64,000 nt of DNA from JAFGSI01 sp041287425. GTDB lineage: Bacteria > Chloroflexota > Anaerolineae > Anaerolineales > Villigracilaceae. A program made the translations under genes and the position numbers. The notes under the pieces were generated by a model, which saw only the letters and a program-made list of their open reading frames with translations, had not been told where the DNA came from and did not search any database. Below, piece after piece: positions 1-10,576 of the stretch. The stretch lies in NCBI GenBank assembly GCA_041287425.1, contig JBEULG010000004.1, positions 1-64,000 of the forward strand, in the 5' to 3' direction. The stretch's first letter is position 1; every line of letters starts with the position of its first letter.

Positions 1-690
1 CCCTGGCAAGGACCGGGGCCAATCGTTTGCCCGATCCTGCTCTACCATCGCATCGCTGAGCCCCCTTTTCCAAACGATTATTATGTCACCCCGGCAGCCT
101 TCCGCGAGCAAATGCAGGCGCTCAACGACTGGGGTTATACCGCCATCCCGATTTCTCTGCTGGTCAGCGCCATCACCGAAGGCGCCCGCCTGCCTGAGAA
201 ACCGGTCGTCATCACTTTCGACGACGGCGATATCACCGTCTATACCACCGCCTTTCCCATTCTGCGCCAATTCGGTTTCGTGGGCGTGAACTATCTGGTT
301 GCCAATCGCCTGGGAGTGGAGGGATACATGAACGTCTCTCAATTACAGGAACTAGCCGCGGCCGGCTGGGAGGTGGGCAGCCATAGCATGACCCACGCCG
401 ATTTACGCACCAGCCCCGACCTGGACCGGGAAATCCGCCAATCCCGCCTGGTTCTCGAAGCGGCCCTTGGGGTACCGGTAGAGACCTTCGCCTATCCATA
501 TGGGCTGGGCAACGACAACGAGTCCATCGTAGCGCGAGTACGCGCCAACTACACCGCCGCCCTCGGCCTGGGCCCCTACCTGGAACAGAACTTCGACCGC
601 CTGTACTATCTCGCCCGCCGGCCAGTGCTCTACGGCTGGGACCTCGAGCGTTTTGCCTACTTCCTGCCCTGGTCTGTGCCGGCCCCCTGA
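1..690 (+). CDS. Polysaccharide deacetylase (NodB-like), 5' end missing
   Basis: The reading frame is open from base 1, so the start codon lies outside the window. About 229 codons are visible. Seen: a PILLYHR segment at the very start, the metal/catalytic motif TFDDGD near residue 73, an SHSMTH (HxxxH-type) motif near residue 128 and FAYPYG near residue 163. These are the ordered motifs of the NodB homology domain of carbohydrate esterase family 4, which removes N- or O-acetyl groups from cell-wall or exported polysaccharides using a divalent metal. The missing N-terminus probably carries a signal peptide or membrane anchor, but this cannot be checked here. It ends 7 bp before a tRNA promoter. 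Confidence 0.88.
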   Translation, partial: PWQGPGPIVCPILLYHRIAEPPFPNDYYVTPAAFREQMQALNDWGYTAIPISLLVSAITEGARLPEKPVVITFDDGDITVYTTAFPILRQFGFVGVNYLVANRLGVEGYMNVSQLQELAAAGWEVGSHSMTHADLRTSPDLDREIRQSRLVLEAALGVPVETFAYPYGLGNDNESIVARVRANYTAALGLGPYLEQNFDRLYYLARRPVLYGWDLERFAYFLPWSVPAP

Positions 691-697
691 AAGGTGC

Positions 698-726
698 TTG
701 ACATTCCCTCCCGTCTCAGGTAGAAT
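698..726 (+). promoter_or_regulatory. Sigma-70-type promoter of the tRNA-Ala pair
   Basis: TTGACA at 698-703 and TAGAAT at 721-726 are separated by exactly 17 bp. The expected start is about 16 nt upstream of the first tRNA. This near-consensus promoter fits a strongly expressed stable-RNA gene. Confidence 0.8.
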
Positions 727-748
727 AGCCGTCGCCCTGAAGGAAGCC

Positions 749-821
749 GGGCCTGTAGCGCAGTTGGGAGCGCGCCTCAATCGCACTGAGGAGGTCAGGG
801 GTTCGAATCCCCTCAGGTCCA
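749..821 (+). tRNA. tRNA-Ala (anticodon CGC)
   Basis: Folded by hand as a complete 73-nt cloverleaf. The acceptor stem is 749-755 with 814-820, followed by discriminator A821. The anticodon stem CCTCA/TGAGG encloses loop ATCGCAC, so the anticodon is CGC, reading GCG. The T-arm has the TTCGAAT loop. Pair 3:70 is G751-T818, the G:U identity element of alanine tRNA. The terminal CCA is not encoded. Confidence 0.93.
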
Positions 822-861
822 CTGTTCAGTGTTCAGTGAGCAGTGGTCGAGCACTGAACAG
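822..861 (+). repeat. Hairpin-forming repeat in the tRNA spacer
   Basis: A 10-bp perfect inverted repeat (CTGTTCAGTG at 822-831 and CACTGAACAG at 852-861) lies between the two tRNA genes, inside a run of 'GTTCAGTG'-type repeats. The same word family (CTGAAC, GAACACTG) recurs inside leuS near 2121-2150. It may serve as an RNA processing structure or simply be a dispersed repeat. Confidence 0.55.
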
Positions 862-899
862 ACTGGGTACTGACGACTGAACACTGCAAACTGAATTCT

Positions 900-972
900 G
901 GGCCCATAGCGCAGTTGGGAGCGCGTCTCAATGGCATTGAGAAGGTCGCGAGTTCGAATCTCGCTGGGTCCA
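900..972 (+). tRNA. tRNA-Ala (anticodon GGC)
   Basis: A second complete 73-nt cloverleaf, 78 bp after the first. The acceptor stem is 900-906 with 965-971, discriminator A972. The anticodon stem TCTCA/TGAGA has loop ATGGCAT, so the anticodon is GGC, reading GCC and GCT. G902-T969 is again the G3:U70 alanine identity pair. CCA is not encoded. No separate promoter is evident, so it is probably cotranscribed with tRNA-Ala(CGC). Confidence 0.93.
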
Positions 973-977
973 CTCAA

Positions 978-1005
978 AATCGCAATCAGGAAACTGGTTG
1001 CGATT
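978..1005 (+). other. 12-bp hairpin with GAAA loop before the leuS promoter
   Basis: Arms 978-989 and 994-1005 pair over 12 positions (one G-T wobble) around a GAAA tetraloop. It follows tRNA-Ala(GGC) directly and overlaps the -35 region of the downstream promoter. It has no T-tract, so it is a poor intrinsic terminator. It may define the 3' end of the tRNA transcript. Confidence 0.5.
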
Positions 1006-1006
1006 G

Positions 1007-1015
1007 TGCTATAAT
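1007..1015 (+). promoter_or_regulatory. Extended -10 promoter for T-box/leuS
   Basis: TGCTATAAT is a perfect extended -10 element (TGn plus TATAAT at 1010-1015). No good -35 is seen at 17 bp, as is common with extended -10 promoters. Transcription would start near 1022, just ahead of the T-box stem I. Confidence 0.65.
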
Positions 1016-1033
1016 TACCCAAACAGCAATAGT

Positions 1034-1291
1034 CAGGACAGGAGTAGTACGTCATCCCGTCAGCGAGAAGGGAGAGCGAGGTGGAAGCCCTTCACGGCGC
1101 ACGCGGGAGCGCCTGAGACCGAACTCGCCTGTCACCCGCAAGGGAGACTGCGCCGGTGAACTCACAGTAGTCGGCGCCGGGTAAGCCCGTTACAGCATTT
1201 GAGCGGTAAGGCGGAATTAATTTCGCCCTACAATCCGGGTGGTACCGCGGAGGCCTTCCCTTCGTCCCAGAGTGGAGGAAGGGAGTTTTTG
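1034..1291 (+). ncRNA. T-box riboswitch of leuS
   Basis: The leader carries the conserved stem I entry (GGACAGGAGTAGTAC at 1036-1050), an AGCGAG element, and the diagnostic T-box motif GGGTGGTACCGCGG at about 1238-1251. A terminator stem (CTTCCCTTC.../...GAGGAAGGGAG) follows and ends in TTTTT near 1286-1291. Such leaders bind uncharged cognate tRNA to prevent termination, so leuS should rise when tRNA-Leu is under-charged. A candidate leucine specifier CTC is at 1124-1126; this is inferred, not proven. Confidence 0.9.
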
Positions 1292-1397
1292 TTTGTGGAC
1301 GGCAGACCGCCGACCGCAGACGGCTGACGGTCCATCGTCCACGTGACACCGGAAAACCCGACACGGAAACACCTGACACCGAACCACAGAGGCAAAC

Positions 1398-3896
<2,499 letters not shown>

Positions 3897-3923
3897 TCGG
3901 ATGGTCTGACCGTCGAACAAAAA

Positions 3924-3957
3924 GTCCCTGAGGGTTGCAAGCCTTCAGGGGCTTTTC
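3924..3957 (+). terminator. Terminator of leuS
   Basis: A CCCTGAGGG / CCTTCAGGG type hairpin is followed by CTTTTC, 28 bp after the leuS stop codon. It sits between the convergent leuS and the minus-strand SNase-like gene, so it may act on both strands. Confidence 0.75.
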
Positions 3958-3977
3958 GATTTACAGAAAGGCAGACC

Positions 3978-4823
3978 TCACGCCAAAAACACCAGGCCCT
4001 CCGGCTCTTCCACCAGCCGGATTTCGCCCTGGGCGTTGATTTCCAGGATGTCCTCCAAATGCGTGAAGTGCAATTTGCTCAGGATGAGCACCCGCTCGTT
4101 GAGCGCGTCCACGAATTGCAGGAACTGAATCGGGTCGAAGACGGGGTTGACGCTGAAATACGCCACCATCCGGCGGAACAACTTGGGCAGCAGCACCAGC
4201 CGGTCGGTGATGTCGGCCAGACTGCTGATGCGCATAAAGGTATGAGACATATCGCCCGACCAGACGCCCACCTTCCTGGCGCGCACTTTCTTCGTCTCGG
4301 CGGCGAAGAGTTCGCGCAGGTCGTAGAACAGGCCGTCGTAGAAGGTCGGGTAAGCCAACCCCTCGCGTAGCAGGCGGAAGTTGACCGACTTGCGCACCAG
4401 CGGCTTCTCCAGGAACATCACCTGCCCATCCTGCAAGCCCGCCGAAGCCGGGAACACGTACGAGACCGGCCGCCCATTCTCCTCGGTCGTGCGCGTGACA
4501 ATGAAGCCCTCCACCCCATCCTCGGCGGAGGTCACCTTCGAGTGCGCCGCGTTCCAGACCACGTTCTTAATTCCCAGCAGGCCAAACAGGCGCAGGGCGG
4601 CCGCGTCGGCCCATGGCAACGGCTGATGCTGATTCTTGTAGTGCGTCTCCAGCGTGTCAATGGCCTCGATGCGCAACTGGGCGTGCCCCTTCGCGTTGAG
4701 CGCCACCTTCTTGCCGTCCAGCGCGCTCCAGTTGGCCGGGTCGAAAGCCTTGAAGCGAATCGAATCCCCGTCGGGCGAGTAGCCGACGATGTGAAACGTC
4801 CCCTTGATGGCTGTGAATGGCAT
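3978..4823 (-). CDS. Staphylococcal nuclease-like (SNc fold) protein
   Basis: 281 aa. The N-terminal 185 residues follow the SNase pattern: GDSIRFKAF near residue 19 (strand with the metal-binding Asp), RIEAIDTLETHY near residue 51 (equivalent to the catalytic Arg...D.xE segment), and REGLAYPTF...KKVRARKVGVW near residues 152-187, the usual end of the fold. A C-terminal extension of about 95 residues is not recognised. No signal peptide is visible, so it is probably cytoplasmic. RNA/DNA hydrolysis is only suggested. The start is supported by AAAAGGAGG seven bases upstream. Confidence 0.65.
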   Translation of the reverse strand: MPFTAIKGTFHIVGYSPDGDSIRFKAFDPANWSALDGKKVALNAKGHAQLRIEAIDTLETHYKNQHQPLPWADAAALRLFGLLGIKNVVWNAAHSKVTSAEDGVEGFIVTRTTEENGRPVSYVFPASAGLQDGQVMFLEKPLVRKSVNFRLLREGLAYPTFYDGLFYDLRELFAAETKKVRARKVGVWSGDMSHTFMRISSLADITDRLVLLPKLFRRMVAYFSVNPVFDPIQFLQFVDALNERVLILSKLHFTHLEDILEINAQGEIRLVEEPEGLVFLA

Positions 4824-4888
4824 GTCAACCTCCTTTTGGCTGTAAGTCCACTTTACCCCAAAAAGAGATTAAAAGCAACGGCCAAAAC

Positions 4889-6304
4889 TCACGCCTGCAT
4901 CCAGCCGCGCGGGAAATGATTTTTCAGCACCCCCTGCACCCGCTTGCCCCAGCCGAGCGGCCAGCCGTCCACCGTGACCAGCGTCCAGCCCGCCTCGCCC
5001 GCCGAGGGGAGCGGCTCGCCGCGCAGGTAAGCGGCCAGCGCCGGGTCATCGGGAGACAGGTCGAGACTCCGGCGCGCCCCGCCGGGGCGCAAAAACAGCG
5101 CCAGCGGATGGGCCGGCTCGAAACGTCCGGTCTTGAACGTCCCCAGCCAGACGCCGGGATGCACCAGGCGCAGACTGCCGAAATCGGGCATCTCCTCGGG
5201 GACGAAATACAGCCGCTCGGCGCGGACCCGCAGCCTGTCCGCCGTTAAATCAACCGTCAGCGCGTCTGAAGCGAAATCCCGCCAAAGGCCGGCCTGGAGG
5301 CGGTTCATCTCGGCCAGGGCGGCGCGCCCCGACGGGCGCATCTGGCGCGGCGGACGGGGGACGGCCGCCTCCCCCCGCCGCAGCCGGCAGACGAAATGCC
5401 CCTCGCCGGTAACTCGGTGAGGCAGCAAGCGCACCGCCCCGCGCAACTCCGTTCTGGTTCTTTGCGCGTCGCCCTGGCACCAGTCCGGGCGGCCGCGCAG
5501 AAAGCCGGGGAAATCCGGGAGCGGCTCGACGGCGTATTCGGGGAATTCGTCCAGCAGGGCGGCGATGACCGCCTCGTTCTCCTCCGGGGCGAAGGTGCAG
5601 GTGGAGTAGAGCAGGCGCCCGCCGGGGCAGACGAGTTTGGCCGCCACGCGCAGGATGTTGACCTGACGGGCAGCGCAGCCCGTCACCATCTCCGGCGACC
5701 AGTCGGCGCGGGCGCCCATGTCTTTGCGGAACATGCCCTCGCCGGAGCAGGGCGCGTCCACCAGCACCCGGTCGAAGAACGCGCCGAAGTGGTCGGCCAG
5801 CCGTTCGGGGGTCTCGTTGGTGATGACCACATTGCCCGCCCCCCAGCGTTCGACGTTCATGGCCAGGTGGCCGAGGCGCTTGTCCTTGATTTCGTTGGCC
5901 ACCAGCAGCCCGCCTCCCCGCATCCGGGCGGCGAGATGGGTCGTCTTCCCGCCGGGGGCCGCCGCCAGGTCGAGGACGCGTTCCCCCGGCTGAGGGTCCA
6001 GCAGCGCCGCGGCCGACATGGCGGAGGGGTCTTGCAGGTAGTAGAGTCCGGCCAGGTGGTAGGGATGCAAGCCGGGGGAGATGTCAGCAGGGAGAAGGGA
6101 AAAGGCGGAAGGTTCCCAGGGGATAGGTTCGCCCAGCGGGACGGGGGAAATGCGGCGGAATTCGTCCGCCGTCAGTTTCAGGGTGTTGACGCGCAGGCCG
6201 CTGACGGGTTCACCCTCCAGCGCGGCGGCGAAGGCAGGGAATTCCGCGCCCAGCAGGCGGGACATGCGGTCGAGGAAGAGGGACGGGAGGGGAACGACAG
6301 GCAT
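4889..6304 (-). CDS. rRNA cytosine-C5 methyltransferase, RsmF/NOL1-NOP2-Sun family
   Basis: 471 aa from the ATG at 6304. Seen: SAM-binding LDLAAAPGGKT near residues 111-121, the DAPCSGEGMFRK motif with Cys186, and STCTF with the nucleophile Cys236. These are the two catalytic cysteines of the m5C RNA methyltransferases. The C-terminal part, with no visible PUA signature, resembles the RsmF group, which methylates 16S rRNA. A longer frame reaches 6406, but those extra codons lie in dispersed-repeat sequence. A TATAAT box (6311-6316, read on the minus strand) is exactly 6 nt from the chosen ATG, so the mRNA is probably leaderless. Confidence 0.88.
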   Translation of the reverse strand: MPVVPLPSLFLDRMSRLLGAEFPAFAAALEGEPVSGLRVNTLKLTADEFRRISPVPLGEPIPWEPSAFSLLPADISPGLHPYHLAGLYYLQDPSAMSAAALLDPQPGERVLDLAAAPGGKTTHLAARMRGGGLLVANEIKDKRLGHLAMNVERWGAGNVVITNETPERLADHFGAFFDRVLVDAPCSGEGMFRKDMGARADWSPEMVTGCAARQVNILRVAAKLVCPGGRLLYSTCTFAPEENEAVIAALLDEFPEYAVEPLPDFPGFLRGRPDWCQGDAQRTRTELRGAVRLLPHRVTGEGHFVCRLRRGEAAVPRPPRQMRPSGRAALAEMNRLQAGLWRDFASDALTVDLTADRLRVRAERLYFVPEEMPDFGSLRLVHPGVWLGTFKTGRFEPAHPLALFLRPGGARRSLDLSPDDPALAAYLRGEPLPSAGEAGWTLVTVDGWPLGWGKRVQGVLKNHFPRGWMQA

Positions 6305-6334
6305 GAGGCGATTATAATAGAGGTCGCTTGTGAA

Positions 6335-6464
6335 ACCACCAAGACGCCACACAAAGGAACACAACTTTCCCTGACGTTTTTGGCGCTTTGGCGTCTTGGC
6401 GGTCAAACAGCGTAAGCCTTGGCGATTTCAGATGTACTTGGCGCTTTGGCGCCTTGGCGGTGAA
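6335..6464. repeat. Dispersed 'GGCGTCTTGGCGGT' palindromic repeats
   Basis: Between rsmF and the creatininase gene. ACCACCAAGACGCCA (6335-6349) is inverted as TGGCGTCTTGGCGGT (6389-6403, 14/15 match). TTGGCGCTTTGGCGyCTTGGCGGT is then directly repeated at about 6380-6403 and 6438-6461. The same words reappear at about 50888-50990, so this is a dispersed family. Confidence 0.75.
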
Positions 6465-6479
6465 TCCAAAGGAGCCACC

Positions 6480-7166
6480 ATGCGTATCGAAGACCTGAAC
6501 TGGATGGATGTAGAGGAATATCTCAAGCACGATGACCGCCTCATGCTGGTCATCGGGGCCTGCGAACAGCACGGCTACCTGAGCCTGCTGACCGACATCA
6601 AGATTCCCCTGGCCCTGGCCGATGCCGCCTCGCAGCAGACCGGCGTGCTGGTCGCGCCGCCGCTGAACTTCGGCTCCAGCCCCTACTTTCTCGCCTACCC
6701 CGGCACGCTCAGCCTGCGGCTTTCCACGTTGATGGACGCGGTGGAGGACCTCGTCCGCTCGGCCTACGGACAGGGCTTTCGGCGCATCCTGGTGCTGAAC
6801 GGTCACGGCGGTAATGCGGGCGTCCGCGCCCGGCTGGCCGAACTGGTCAACGAACTCTCCGGCCTGCGGATGGATTGGTACGCCTGGTGGCAGGCGCACA
6901 GCGTGGAAGAAGTGGCTCTGCGTCACGAAATCAAGCCGGCGCATGCCAACTGGCTGGAGGCGTTCCCGTTCACCATCGTCGGCGACCTGCCGGAGGGGGA
7001 AAAGACGCCGCCGGTCGTCCCCTCCAGCGTGATGGACGCGGAGCGCACGCGTCAGGTCTATGGCGATGGCTCCTTCGGCGGCAGGTACCGGGTGAGTGAC
7101 GAGATTATGCAGGAAATTTTCGCCGCCGCGCTGGCCGACATCCTGCAACTGTTGCGATTCGAGTAA
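6480..7166 (+). CDS. Creatininase-family amidohydrolase
   Basis: 228 aa. Seen: IGACEQHG near residues 23-30 (metal-binding E and H), TDIKI with Asp near residue 37, LNGHGGN near residue 105 and a distal Glu/His region. This is the creatininase fold (metal-dependent hydrolysis of cyclic amides, including creatininase, MftE and riboflavin-pathway formamide hydrolases). The substrate cannot be assigned. The start ATG follows AAAGGAGCCACC. It is followed by an SDR gene 12 bp downstream, so the two are likely cotranscribed. Confidence 0.85.
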   Translation: MRIEDLNWMDVEEYLKHDDRLMLVIGACEQHGYLSLLTDIKIPLALADAASQQTGVLVAPPLNFGSSPYFLAYPGTLSLRLSTLMDAVEDLVRSAYGQGFRRILVLNGHGGNAGVRARLAELVNELSGLRMDWYAWWQAHSVEEVALRHEIKPAHANWLEAFPFTIVGDLPEGEKTPPVVPSSVMDAERTRQVYGDGSFGGRYRVSDEIMQEIFAAALADILQLLRFE

Positions 7167-7178
7167 CAGGGACCTGCC

Positions 7179-7967
7179 ATGCGCCTTGCCGATCAATCCA
7201 TCGTCCTGACCGGCGCCGCCTCCGGCATTGGGCTGGCTCTGCTGGAGCGCCTGGCAGCCCATCCGGTGCGCCTCCTGGCCGCAGACCTAAACGCCGAGGC
7301 GCTCGAGGCGGCCCGTCGGCGGCTGACAGCCGGCCCCGCCCGCCTGCATCCCTGGGCGTGCGACCTCTCCAGCGCCGCGGCGGTGGACCGCCTGTTCGAG
7401 GAGGCGATCGCCCGCCTCGGCCGGATCGACCTGTTCATCGCCAACGCCGGTTTCGCCTATTACGAACGAATTGAGAAACCCGATTGGGAGCGGCTGGAAA
7501 AAATCTACCGGGTTAACGTCTTCAACACCATTTACGCCGTCGAAAAGATGCAGGCGCTGTACGGGAGGCGGCCTTACAAGGTGGTCATCACCGCCTCGGC
7601 CATGGCCCAAATCGCCGTCCCTGGCTATGCGATTTACGCCTCCACCAAAGCCGCCCTCGATCGCTTCGTGGACAGTTACCGCTGGCAACTGGACGACCCG
7701 CGCAAGTTAATGGTGGTGTATCCCATCTCGACCCGCACCGGCTTCTTCCGCGCCGCCGGGGAGGGTGTTCCCCTCCCCTGGCCGAGTCAATCGCCCCAGG
7801 CTGTGGCGCGGGCAATCGAGGCCGGCATCCGCCGCGATCGGATGCGGGTCTTCCCCTCCACTATCTATTGGCTGATTCTCTGTCTCGACCGCTTCCTGCC
7901 TATGCATTGGCTGGTGCAAGTCATCGAACAGCGCCGCTTTGAGCGCTGGCTGGAAAAGCAGAAATAA
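7179..7967 (+). CDS. Short-chain dehydrogenase/reductase
   Basis: 262 aa classical SDR. Seen: TGAASGIG nucleotide-binding motif (11-18), NAG (89-91), catalytic Ser140, Tyr153 and Lys157 in YASTK. The Asp after the second strand (ADLNAE) hints at NAD(H) preference. A C-terminal segment with a hydrophobic stretch (residues 225-245) may touch the membrane, as in some lipid-directed SDRs. It is probably in an operon with the creatininase-family gene. The substrate is unknown. Confidence 0.88.
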   Translation: MRLADQSIVLTGAASGIGLALLERLAAHPVRLLAADLNAEALEAARRRLTAGPARLHPWACDLSSAAAVDRLFEEAIARLGRIDLFIANAGFAYYERIEKPDWERLEKIYRVNVFNTIYAVEKMQALYGRRPYKVVITASAMAQIAVPGYAIYASTKAALDRFVDSYRWQLDDPRKLMVVYPISTRTGFFRAAGEGVPLPWPSQSPQAVARAIEAGIRRDRMRVFPSTIYWLILCLDRFLPMHWLVQVIEQRRFERWLEKQK

Positions 7968-7980
7968 CGACAAAGCAATC

Positions 7981-8083
7981 AAGGCCCCGTTCCCCGGGGA
8001 GCGAACGGAGCCTTCTGGCAAGGAGCAGAAACAACAAGCAGGCACGCAAGGACCCGCTCCCTGGGGAGGCAACGGGTCCTTAT
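7981..8083. terminator. Tandem terminator hairpins between convergent genes
   Basis: Two related stems. The first is about 7981-8013 (AAGGCCCCGTTC.../GAACGGAGCCTT, imperfect). The second is AAGGACCCG at 8048-8056 with CGGGTCCTT at 8073-8081. They lie between the plus-strand SDR and the minus-strand PDZ gene and probably serve both. Confidence 0.7.
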
Positions 8084-8092
8084 CTTGCGCGG

Positions 8093-9193
8093 CTAGATGC
8101 GGCGCAGGGCACACACAAGATTGATGCCCACATAGAGCAAGCCCAGCGTGAACGGCAGTTCGGCAATCAAATAATACCAGACCCAGCCCGGTTCGCTGAA
8201 CGTCGTCTCGGGCAAAAAGCCCAGGCCGATGACCAGCAAATAAGCCCCCAGCGCCGTCGCTGCCGCAATCAGCAGAGGGCGGGTCTGCCAGCGCTGTTTC
8301 TTGGTTGAGACCGAGAAGAAGCGATGGGCAATCACTGCCGCCCCCATCAAGAACAGGATGACCCAGATCACCAACTGGGCGGTGGTGGTGAGAAAGCCCT
8401 CTACAATCAAGGACAGGAAATAGGGCACCAGCCAGATACCCATCAACATCAAGGCCAGGCGCGCCCAGTCACTGTGCAGCCTTCCATCTGGAAAGACCAG
8501 GGCCAGATAATACAACATGAAAAGGCCGATCACCCGCAACAGGGACAAGATCCAGGGGACATTCAACACCGCCGCCCCGTTGCTGACGACGTTCGCCATG
8601 TTCAGGCTGACGGGCAGCAATAGCAAGGCATAAGCCGCCAGCACGAACAAGCCATCCTGAGGCCGGTGAAAGAAGGCGATGCTGCCCAAAACGATGAACG
8701 CCAGCGTGAGCAAGAGCGACAGGCCAATGAAATAGCCGGCCATGACATCCACCGAAAGGCCGGCCTGCCGCAAAGTCTCGGCGTAATGCTGGGAGCGGAC
8801 GATGGTGTAAGTGGCCTCGGTGTTATCTGGCTTGAGGACGGTGATAGAGACCGGTTCGCCGACCCGCCCTCGCAGCATCTCGAATGGGTCGATGCCCGCC
8901 CCAAGGTATTGTCCATCGACGGCCACTAGAATATCTCCTGCTTCCACGCCGGCACTCGCCGCCCCCGAGTCTTCAGAAGGCGTCAGCACAATTCGGCCGA
9001 GTTGATCGGTTTGCAGGGTGACGCCAATGTAGCCGCGCGTAAATCCGGCGACGGCGGTCGGGAAACCATAAACAGCAAACACAACCATCCCGGCCACGAC
9101 AACGAAAAAGAGGATAAGATATACCACCGGCCAGGGATGCTTGAGACGACGGCTCGCCTCGACTTCGGTTTTAGGGTGTTTTGCTTTCGGCAT
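8093..9193 (-). CDS. PDZ-domain multi-pass membrane protein
   Basis: 366 aa from the ATG at 9193, which has AGGAG at a good distance. Order: short charged N-terminus, one membrane helix (about 22-45), an extracytoplasmic PDZ domain (about 55-135; GYIGVTLQ, AGVEAGDILVAVDG), then seven or so hydrophobic helices (about 150-365) resembling the 7TM sensory region found in front of histidine kinases. No kinase, GGDEF or other output domain follows, so it would be a sensor-like module without output. TATAAT at 9234-9239 (minus) is the likely -10. Function unknown. Confidence 0.7.
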   Translation of the reverse strand: MPKAKHPKTEVEASRRLKHPWPVVYLILFFVVVAGMVVFAVYGFPTAVAGFTRGYIGVTLQTDQLGRIVLTPSEDSGAASAGVEAGDILVAVDGQYLGAGIDPFEMLRGRVGEPVSITVLKPDNTEATYTIVRSQHYAETLRQAGLSVDVMAGYFIGLSLLLTLAFIVLGSIAFFHRPQDGLFVLAAYALLLLPVSLNMANVVSNGAAVLNVPWILSLLRVIGLFMLYYLALVFPDGRLHSDWARLALMLMGIWLVPYFLSLIVEGFLTTTAQLVIWVILFLMGAAVIAHRFFSVSTKKQRWQTRPLLIAAATALGAYLLVIGLGFLPETTFSEPGWVWYYLIAELPFTLGLLYVGINLVCALRRI

Positions 9194-9400
9194 AGGACTC
9201 CTGAAATCGTGGAAATGGCTTTTGCAAGGTCCGATTATACAACGAAGCACGCTCACGCAAGCAGAGCGGCCGTTTGTCCTCGCAAACGCCGCGTAAAAAG
9301 CCCGGCGAGCGGCCGCGGCTGCAGCGGTCGTTGACAGAACATGCCGCCGGTCCAATGCGGACAGCCTCCCAGGGCTGCGAGGCCAGAAAACGCCGGACGA
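9194..9400. other. Intergenic region holding the PDZ-gene promoter
   Basis: 207 bp between the PDZ gene and the end of the TIM-barrel gene, both on the minus strand. It contains TATAAT at 9234-9239 (minus). The rest is GC-rich, with no clear terminator or ORF with a ribosome binding site. Confidence 0.5.
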
Positions 9401-10567
9401 TCAAATCAGATTGAAATAATCCAGGATGATCTTTCCTTCCTTCAATACCACAATCGAGGTCCCGGTACGGCTGCCCAGTTTCCAGGTCAGGTAACGGATG
9501 TCGCCGTTGACCTCGACACTCTTCGGTGAAAATGTGCCCACCGGAGCCGAGGCAAAGAAGGTGGAATAATCGTTGCGGATATTGCTGAAGGTGCGCGTCA
9601 CCCGCTCGCCGCGCACGTGGATGGCGTTGGGCTGATAGAGGCTCATCATGGTGGCAGCGCGGCGCGTGTTGAGCGCTTCGAAATATTTGGCGGTAAACGC
9701 GTCCGGCGCGGCGATGAGCGTTTGACTGCCTCCGGGCGCCCCACCAGACGACGGGACGGGCGCCGCGCCCTCCGCCGGCGCGCCGACCGGTTGGACAGAG
9801 GCCACCTGGACGGGCGCTGGCCAGGCATACTCCGCAATCGTCCGCCACAAATTGGGCAAATGCTTGCGGCAATATCCCCACTGGAAAAAGTTGACTGCCG
9901 AAATCTGCAGGGCGCGGGCCGTTTCCATGAAATCGAGCAGGTCTTCGGGCGTCGGCGCCCAGTCACCGACGCCATAGGCCGGGGCGGTGGCCAGGTAGGG
10001 TTTGGCGTTCGGCAGCGCATCGCACTGACGTTTGGACTCGCGCAACTGCCAGCCGGCATTGTGGGCCTGTTCCCAATAGACCTGCGGCATATTGTAGTCG
10101 CAGAATTCGAGAAAGGTTGACCAGGGCAATTCGGGGTGATAATTGGGAAAACGATAGGAACTCAATGCAATCGGCAGCGTCAGCGCGGCCCGCACCTCGC
10201 TCATGAAACGTCGGGCAGCGAAGGCTTTGCCGGGCCGTTTATATTCATCCTCGGCATCGACGACATAGCCATCCAATTGCAGCGCCTGGACGCGGCGGAT
10301 GGCCACCGCCGCCTCGCCGCTGGGATTGTCGCCGTAAACATAATGCCAGCCCCAGACGGCGATTCCGGCGCTGCGCAGGGCAGCGACGACTGGGGCGGTG
10401 TAATCGCCGCTCGTGGAATCCACCCCGAATTCGACCGGCCCATCGGCAATCTTGACCAGCACATGGCTCAGTCCGGCCGATTTTGCCAGATCGACGATGG
10501 CGGCCGGGTCGCCGCCCTCCGTCTCACGCAAGAGGTAAGTGAAGAAACCTTTTCCCTGGAGCGCCAT
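9401..10567 (-). CDS. TIM-barrel (glycoside hydrolase-like) protein with C-terminal NTF2/SnoaL-like domain
   Basis: 388 aa. Residues 1-250 alternate strands and helices as in a TIM barrel, with candidate acids in GYVVDAEDEY (about 99-108) and YNMPQVYWEQ (about 155-165), as in GH25/GH18-like lysozyme folds. A Pro/Ala/Gly linker (about 250-275) leads to about 110 residues resembling an NTF2/SnoaL fold (FTAKYFEALNTR...). No signal peptide is seen, which is odd for a wall hydrolase. The start has AGGAGG five bases upstream. It follows the HD-domain gene by 9 bp, so it is in the same operon. Confidence 0.6.
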   Translation of the reverse strand: MALQGKGFFTYLLRETEGGDPAAIVDLAKSAGLSHVLVKIADGPVEFGVDSTSGDYTAPVVAALRSAGIAVWGWHYVYGDNPSGEAAVAIRRVQALQLDGYVVDAEDEYKRPGKAFAARRFMSEVRAALTLPIALSSYRFPNYHPELPWSTFLEFCDYNMPQVYWEQAHNAGWQLRESKRQCDALPNAKPYLATAPAYGVGDWAPTPEDLLDFMETARALQISAVNFFQWGYCRKHLPNLWRTIAEYAWPAPVQVASVQPVGAPAEGAAPVPSSGGAPGGSQTLIAAPDAFTAKYFEALNTRRAATMMSLYQPNAIHVRGERVTRTFSNIRNDYSTFFASAPVGTFSPKSVEVNGDIRYLTWKLGSRTGTSIVVLKEGKIILDYFNLI

Positions 10568-10576
10568 CTCTTCCTC

